From contig CM042022.1 in the NCBI GenBank assembly GCA_023525975.1, positions 65,802,001 to 65,866,000 on the forward strand: a DNA stretch of 64,000 bases, in the 5' to 3' direction. The translations under genes were made by a program, and so were the position numbers. The notes below the pieces were generated by a model, which ran no database searches, was not told where the DNA came from, and saw nothing but the letters and a program-made list of their open reading frames with translations. Positions 58,161-64,000 of this stretch are shown here, piece after piece. Within the stretch, counting starts at the first letter, position 1; every line of letters starts with the position of its first letter. The stretch is from Smallanthus sonchifolius. Lineage: Eukaryota > Streptophyta > Magnoliopsida > Asterales > Asteraceae.

Positions 58161-59636
58161 ATGCAAGATGAGTTATCTCAGTTCAAAAAGTTTCATGTGT
58201 GGGATTTAGTGGATTTGCGGAAAGGAGCTCATCCAATTGGTACTAGATGGGTGTTCAAATGTAAGACAGACAATCGGCAAGTTGTAGTGAGAAATAAGGC
58301 ACGGCTGGTTGTTCAGGGTTTTTATCAACAAGAGGGCTTAGATTACACTGAGGTGTATGCCCCAGTTGCAAGACTCGAGGCCATCAGATTGTTTCTAGCT
58401 TATGTTTCATATGTTGGCTTCAAGGTCTATCAACTTGATGTGAAGAGTGCTTTCCTATATGGAAAAGTACATGAAAAGGTGTACGTTACTCAACCACCTT
58501 GCTTTGAAGACCCGTAATTTCCTAATAAAGTGTACAAGCTGGATAAGGCACTTTATGGTCTTCATCAAGCACCTCAGGCGTGGTATGAGACATTATCTAA
58601 GCATCTATTGTCCAACGATTTCGATCGCGGACAGATTGACTCGACTCTTTTCATAAGGAAAGCCGAGGGAGATATTCTTTTAGTACAAGTTTATGTGGAT
58701 AATATTATTTTCAGGTCAACAAATGAAGATATGTGTAGAGAATTCGAAACGGTGATGAAATCAAAGTTCGAAATGAGCAACATGGGTGAATTGTCATTTT
58801 TTATAGGTTTGCAAGTCAATCAGAGGGAAGATGACATTTATCTACATCAATCTAAGTATGTTCTTGACATTTTGGATAAATACAAGATGAATGATTGTTC
58901 TACTTATGACATACCAATCCCAGTCAATCACAAGCTGAGTCCAGACAAAGACGGAAAGGACGTAGATTGTAAATTGTATCTAGGGATGATTGGTTCTCTT
59001 ATGTATCTTATAGATTCAAGACCTGATATTATGTTTGCAGTTAGCTTGTGTTCAAGGTTTCAATCTCAACCCAATGAGTCTCATTTGATAGATGTGAAGA
59101 GAATTTTTAGATATCTGAAAGGGAAACCCTGATTAGGTCTTTGGTACTCCAAGCAGCAGTCACTTGATCTCAAAGCCTACACTGATTCTGATTATGGCAG
59201 GTGTAACCTTGATAGAAAATCGACCTCAGGTGGATGTCAATTCTTGGGAGACAGACTGGTCTCCTGGCAGTGTAAAAAGTAGTCAACGGTTTCTGTCTCA
59301 ACTTGTGAAGCTGAGTACATTGCTGCTGCGAGTTGCTGTTCTCAGATCTTATGGATCCAACAACAACTCAGAGATTACAGATTGAATTACACTGGAACTC
59401 CCTTGTTTATTGAAAACAATGCTACCATGTGTATCATAAATAACCTGGTGAAACATTCCAAAACTAAACATATTGAGATTCGTCACCATTTCATTCGTGA
59501 TTGTGTTGAAAAACACTTAGTTGAACTTGTAAAAGTTTACACGGATGACAACTTTGCTGACCTTTTTACTAAGGCCTTTGATCGTGCTCGATTTGAATAT
59601 CTTGTCAACATGATAGCAATGTTCAATCCCAAGTGA
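58161..59636 (+). pseudogene. Copia C2 reverse transcriptase and RNase H
   Basis: Reverse transcriptase: GTRWVFKCKTDNRQVVVRNKARLVVQGF-type blocks near 58240-58320, YAPVARLEAIR near 58360, QLDVKSAFLYG near 58430. The active site near 58695 reads YVDNI instead of YVDDI, so the second catalytic aspartate is asparagine. RNase H: YTDSDYGRCNLDRKSTSG near 59175, CEAEYIAAASC near 59310, HIEIRHHFIRD near 59470, DLFTKAFDRARFEYL near 59560. Stops at 58515, 59130 and 59278, plus a frameshift near 59160-59380. Several changes are of the G to A type expected from deamination of methylated cytosine on the opposite strand (inference). Confidence 0.88.
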
Positions 59637-60184
59637 AAATCTTTTTCAAAACAAATGTTTCATGGAAGTTAAATTTTATTTTTCTTTTTAATCATTTTCT
59701 GTATAATTTCAAGAAAAACCAAAAAAAATATAAAATTACGAAAATTTCAAAGTCATTTGAGGTTTTTGAAGAAATGATGGTGCATCAGTAGATGATCATT
59801 CACACATTACATATGTTTAACTTGAATTGTTAATTTTTCTGTAAATAGATTATTCTATGCTCTATGTTTTGATCTAAAGTTCTTAGACTGCACAAATAGG
59901 AAATGATTGCATTATGACTACTTAAGTATGAGAATTGTTTTATCTAGCTTTAATTTGAATATCTGCAAGTTATTTGAATTGTTAGTAGGCTAGAAGCGTT
60001 TTTGGATCATTGGTAGTGTGCAAACTTAATACTTTATACCACAACTGTGATTTGAACACATGTTATGCAGTGCGTGTGTGTAAAAGATCATTATCAGATA
60101 AAGAATATAAGATTTTGGCTACTATTATCTTTTGAGACCAGTTTCGGGTTAGGTCTTTAGCATAATTTTTTGGTTCTCTTCACT
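59637..60184 (+). other. Copia C2 3' untranslated region
   Basis: AT-rich, no open frame. The purine tract and 3' LTR are not reached before G3 begins. Confidence 0.6.
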
Positions 60185-62396
60185 TGTGAGGGCCCCAAAC
60201 CCGGCAGGCCTCACTTGTTGGATTTACTAATTCACAAACAGTTCTTAAACATGAATATCAATTAACGCAGCGGAAAATACTTCATTAAAACATAACGTCA
60301 TCATTGTTCATACATGCGGAAGCGTAAACATTGTTTAAAACATAAATACATCATAACTAAACATAATGGGATGCCAATCTTCATAGTCAGTCGGGTAACT
60401 CCTCTCGCTAGCCAAGCATCACCGTCCATCCTCATAACCTACCTGCCTTAACCTGAATGTGCATACTAAGAAGTCAGCTACGCTGGTGAGTTCTAGTTTT
60501 AACATAAAACTTTAACTTTGAATAATTTGCCAAAAACATAACTTCATACTTCATTTAATAAAAAGCGTACGTAAAGTAATGCAATAACAAAATATAACAC
60601 TTCGTAAACATAAGTCAACGAACATATCGAATCTGCGCCTTCTCGTAACCGTCAAATCCATACGTTACATACTGGTTGAATGAACTAAGGATCACCACCA
60701 CTAGGCCCATCATCACCGTACTGTCCTTCGGGTGAGGAACTCCTAGGGCCCGATACTTAGGTCATCCAACCCTTCAAGCACGGTGTCCCAAAGGATAGCG
60801 CGTACCAAACTTCAAGCACTGCACCCCGTAGGGCGCAAGTACCAAACTTCAAGCACGACTACCCCATAAGGTAAATCGTACCAAACTTCAAGGATCACGA
60901 TAATCCCCTTGACGACCGTCATCGCCCCAGTTGTACAACAGTTGGCCAGCCACAAAGGCCCCTAAAAGGTAAAGGCCCATAACATACTTCCCATCCCTTA
61001 ACCTTCATTCCCTAAGGAATATTGGTAGATTCGTTCATTTGTGACTTTCATAAACCTTCGCTTCTTTTACTTCAAAAACTTCAGTTAAAGCATTCGTATG
61101 TTTTATTAAAAACATTCATTCATTCATTAACACACTTCATAAACTTCTTTTGGCAAAATATTTCATGAACACTTCCTTCATAACCTTTCCTTCTAAAACA
61201 CCACTCATAAACATCATTTTATAAAACGTTACATACAACCTTCATAAACATCATTTTATAAAATCCTTACATCGTTACGTATGCACACCAGCCCAAAAAC
61301 ATTATCAAAACATTTAAAAGAGCGCTTCTAGAACTCACCGGATAAGTAGTTTCTGAAATACTCTTAGCCGGCTACTGCGCGTCACTAATGTCACTCACGA
61401 TCTGTTATAATAAAGCCATACGTGTAAGGTAGTGCTCCTATATGACACTAGACATCCCTATGCTTAAACCTAGTAGTTTTGATGGATTTGCTTATATCGA
61501 AACTTGATAGTTTCGATAGGTTGTGTATGTCGAAACTTGGTAGTTTCGATAAGTAACTTAGGTGAAATCTTAACTTCGGATCGTGGGCTCATATCGAAAC
61601 TATGGTAGTTTCGATGGGTCTGCACATATCGAAACTTGGTAGTTTCGATAAGTAACTTAGGTGTAATCTTAACTTCGGATCGTGGGCTCATATAGAAACT
61701 ATGGTAGTTTCGATGGGTCTGCACATATCAAAACTAGGTAGTTTCGATGGGTCTGCACATATCGAAACTAGGTAGTTTCGATGGACCTGCACATATCGAA
61801 ACTAGGTAGTTTCGATGGGCGTGCACATATCGAAACTAGGTAGTTTCGATGGGCCTGCACATATCGAAACTAGTAGTTTCGATGGGTCTGCACAATCGTC
61901 ATCCCAAAAATCTGAAGTTTTTGCATGCGAGTCTGATCGAGTCAGTACCTCAATTTTTCTTAGATCAAAACGTTCGGTTTTCATTCTAGATGCTATACCT
62001 AAGCTCATTTTCAAGTTCCATCCGCAAAATCGTTACCTTTTTAGCCAAAACCCGAAAATCCCAAAAACGAACAAAAACTCAGATTTAGGCAAGATCATTA
62101 CCTGTATCGAGATTCTGATCCGGAGGTTCTTCTCACGAGCTTAGCAGTAACGTGTTCCGTTAATTCCGGGACGATCCGTCAACTTTCTCTCTCTAGACCC
62201 GAGCTCTCCTTTCTCTCTCTAGAAGTTACATGAGTGGGGGAATGAGCAGAGAAGAGGGCTGCCATGCCTCTTATATACCTGGGCTTCCCTCGGCCCATTG
62301 AAACCGAGCCCAAGCCCGCTCCCTTTTGTTTAAATATTCTGACTAAATCACCGGTCTCGCTATATTTATTCGTTTTATTATTTTTGGGATGTTACA
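60185..62396 (-). repeat. 3' LTR of gypsy G3, 2212 bp
   Basis: Minus strand TGTAACATCCC ... GGGGCCCTCACA. TATA box TATATAA at plus 62271-62277. Same family as 46168-48178 and 48653-50345. Confidence 0.85.
61466..61890. repeat. Array of ten to eleven TCGAAACTAGGTAGTTTCGA palindromes in the G3 LTR
   Basis: Ten clear units and one decayed unit. Spacer GGGTCTGCACATA-like, spacing 34 bp in the right half. A 110-120 bp higher-order repeat (with AAGTAACTTAGGTG and ATCTTAACTTCGGATCG) lies in the left half. About 380-800 bp downstream of the minus TATA box. Confidence 0.93.
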
Positions 62397-62410
62397 AGTC
62401 TACCCCCCTT
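62397..62410 (-). other. Polypurine tract of gypsy G3
   Basis: Minus strand AGGGGGGTAGACT directly before the LTR start. Confidence 0.82.
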
Positions 62411-62457
62411 ACAATAGGTTTCGTCCCCGAAACCTATCATAAGTCAAATAGTTGAGG

Positions 62458-64000
62458 TTACGACTCCCTTATTTCTGTCTCCGTTTCCCAAGTGGCTTCC
62501 GATCCTCTTCGATGTTTCCATTGGACTTTAACCAATTGGATAACTTTATTACGTAAACGTCTCTCCTTTCGATCTAGGATGGCCACGGGTTCTTCGATGT
62601 AGTTAAGGCTATTGTCTACCTCGATGTCAGTAAGTGGTACGTGAGCCGATTCATCCGCCAAACACTTTCGCAAGTGTGATACATGGAAGGTAGGATGAAT
62701 TCCACTTAACTCATCAGGCAACTCTAACCGATAAGCGACTTCACCAACTCGTGCCATTATCCTGAACGGTCCGACAAACCTCGGACTTAGCTTTCCTCTT
62801 TTCCTGAATCGTATGATTCCCTTCCAGGGTGACACTTTCAACATTACTCTGTCCCCAACATCAAACTCAATAGGCCTTCGCCGTTTATCCGCGTAGGATT
62901 TTTGACGATCTTGTGCGGCCTTCATTCGTGCTTTGACTTGATCAAACCTTTCCGACGTTTCCCTTATTACTTCCAGACTCCCTAATTACTTCTGTCCAAT
63001 CTCGCCCCAACAAACCGGGGTTCTGCATCTTCTCCCATACAACATTTCGTAAGGCGGCATGCCTATCTTCGTGTGATAACTATTATTGTAGGAGAATTCG
63101 GCTAATGGCAGATGACTGTCCCAACTGCCGCCAAAATTGATAATACAAGCACGAAACATATCCTCCAATGTCTGAATGGTCCTTTCGGACTGACCATCCG
63201 TTTGCGGGTGGTATGCCGTACTGATATTAAGTCTCGTGCCCATCGCCTCGTGAAATCTTTTCCAGAACCTCGATGTGAATCGCGTGTCCCGGTCGGATAC
63301 TATCGTCAAAGGCATCCCATGCCGTGCTACTACTTCGTTAATAAATACTTCCGCTAACCTTTCCGACGAGAACGTCTCGCGAATAGGTAGGAAATGAGCA
63401 CTCTTTGTTAATCGGTCCACAATTACCCAAATGGTGTCATGACCTTTAGCTGTGCGAGGTAGCTTGGTTATGAAGTCCATGGTAATGTGTTCCCACTTCC
63501 ATTCTGGTATATCAAGAGGTTGAATCTTTCCATACGGTTTCTGGTGCTCGGCCTTTACTTGTGAGCAAGTCAAGCACTTGCTTACATACTTTTTCACTTC
63601 ATGTTTCATTCCGGGCCACCAGTATTCCTTCCTCAGATCTTGGTACATCTTATTGGTACCGGGATGGATAGAGTACCGAGACTTATGAGCCTCATCCAAG
63701 ATTTTGGTTCTAAGCTCGCCACCCATAGGTATCCATACTCGTCCAAAACGTGTCCTAACAACAAGAGTGTTATATTCCAACTTGTCCTGTTGGCCAACCA
63801 TCCTTTCCTTCTTAATGTTTTCTTCTTTAAGTGCTTCATCTTGAGCTCTTTCAATTTCCCTCATCACATCTGATGTTACCACCAACTGGCAAGCTTTCAC
63901 TCTAATAAGAGTAGGCACAACCTTTCGGCTTAGAGCGTCAGCCACCACGTTTGCCTTTCCAGGATGGTACATTATTTCACAGTCATAGTCTTTCAACAGT
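62458..64000 (-). pseudogene. Gypsy G3 pol C-terminal half: RNase H end, integrase, chromodomain
   Basis: Enters from the right edge in the RNase H tail (MKDYDCEIMYHPGKANVVAD near 63995). Integrase: HHCC zinc domain (HPGTNKMYQDL and CLTCSQVKAEH near 63650-63550). The full DDE core is present: MDFITKLP near 63480, VSDRDTRF near 63285 and DGQSERTIQ near 63185. C-terminal: PTFHVSHLRKCL near 62700 and a chromodomain-like tail VKVQWKHRRGSEATWE near 62500, which assigns it to the chromoviruses. One TAA at 62986-62988 lies in an otherwise continuous frame; the G2 copy has Glu at this position. The C-terminus ends slightly early compared with G2. Confidence 0.88.

Larger units (their letters stand above)
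52488..60184 (+). mobile_element. Copia C2 (Sirevirus-like), 5' LTR to 3' UTR; cut by gypsy G3
   Basis: Inserted into G2. LTR 52488-53060, iMet primer site, long leader, gag with coiled coil and zinc knuckles, protease, gag-pre-integrase, integrase remnant, reverse transcriptase, RNase H, then 3' UTR to 60184. Gypsy G3 starts at 60185. The 3' LTR is not in the window and should lie beyond G3. Confidence 0.85.
60185..64000 (-). mobile_element. Gypsy G3 (Tekay-like chromovirus), 3' half, nearly intact, open at right edge
   Basis: Minus strand: pol (from the window edge to 62458), purine tract, 3' LTR 60185-62396. Left flank TCACT (60180-60184) is the presumed half of its target duplication. 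Only one premature stop is visible in 1.5 kb of pol, so it is younger than G1 and G2. Confidence 0.87.

Noticed and set aside
61470..61724. Repetitive 84-codon frame on the minus strand
   Set aside because: Palindrome array of the G3 LTR translated; not a gene.

Overview
The window is a stretch of eudicot plant nuclear DNA. It holds one recognisable host gene and is otherwise almost entirely retrotransposon sequence. The LTR families (TGTCACACCCC, TGTAACACCCC and TGTGACAATCCGG ends, Athila with a tRNA-Asp-type primer site, Tekay-type chromoviruses, Sirevirus-like Copia) look to me like a member of the Asteraceae. That is an impression and cannot be proved here.

Layout. 1-6955: decayed Ty3/gypsy element G1 without integrase, its 3' LTR split by a solo Copia LTR (S1). 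6956-18814: minus-strand LTR of Athila-2, split by a solo LTR of family X (7744-12237, which itself holds another solo LTR at 9440-11022) and by a young complete Athila-1 (12769-18462) that codes only for a zinc knuckle and a protease. 18815-19372: Athila-2 polypurine tract and 3' internal sequence. 19373-26816: minus-strand Copia M, mostly non-coding, with an exon-like segment. 26817-28251: gypsy LTR fragment and an Athila reverse transcriptase fragment. 28252-31021: short non-autonomous Copia T with a nested solo Copia LTR. 31022-40484: the gene island. It holds a pectin methylesterase gene (33939-37655) surrounded and invaded by small elements: a SINE with two B boxes, hAT-type MITEs (one exactly at the intron 1 splice donor), a Tourist-like MITE 20 bp upstream of the TATA box and a Mutator-type element. 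40485-64000: a second block of nested retroelements, containing a family X solo LTR, an old Copia remnant, a gypsy solo LTR, and gypsy G2 (minus) interrupted by Copia C2 (plus), which is in turn interrupted by gypsy G3 (minus). G2, C2 and G3 all run past the right edge.

Eight insertions have recognisable target-site duplications (9440, 4965, 7744, 40485, 28368, 12769, 28252 and the SINE). The order of nesting can therefore be read directly.

The most interesting observation is that nearly every LTR family here carries its own short tandem array of perfect or near-perfect palindromes of 14-24 bp. Examples are GCGAACTT..AAGTTCGC, GCGTACTT..AAGTACGC, TCGAAACT..AGTTTCGA, GCGTARGCYTACGC and TTTTCCC..GGGAAAA. 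In two cases the same palindrome occurs in element families that are otherwise unrelated (Copia and gypsy; two gypsy families). In one array, paired substitutions keep the stem intact.
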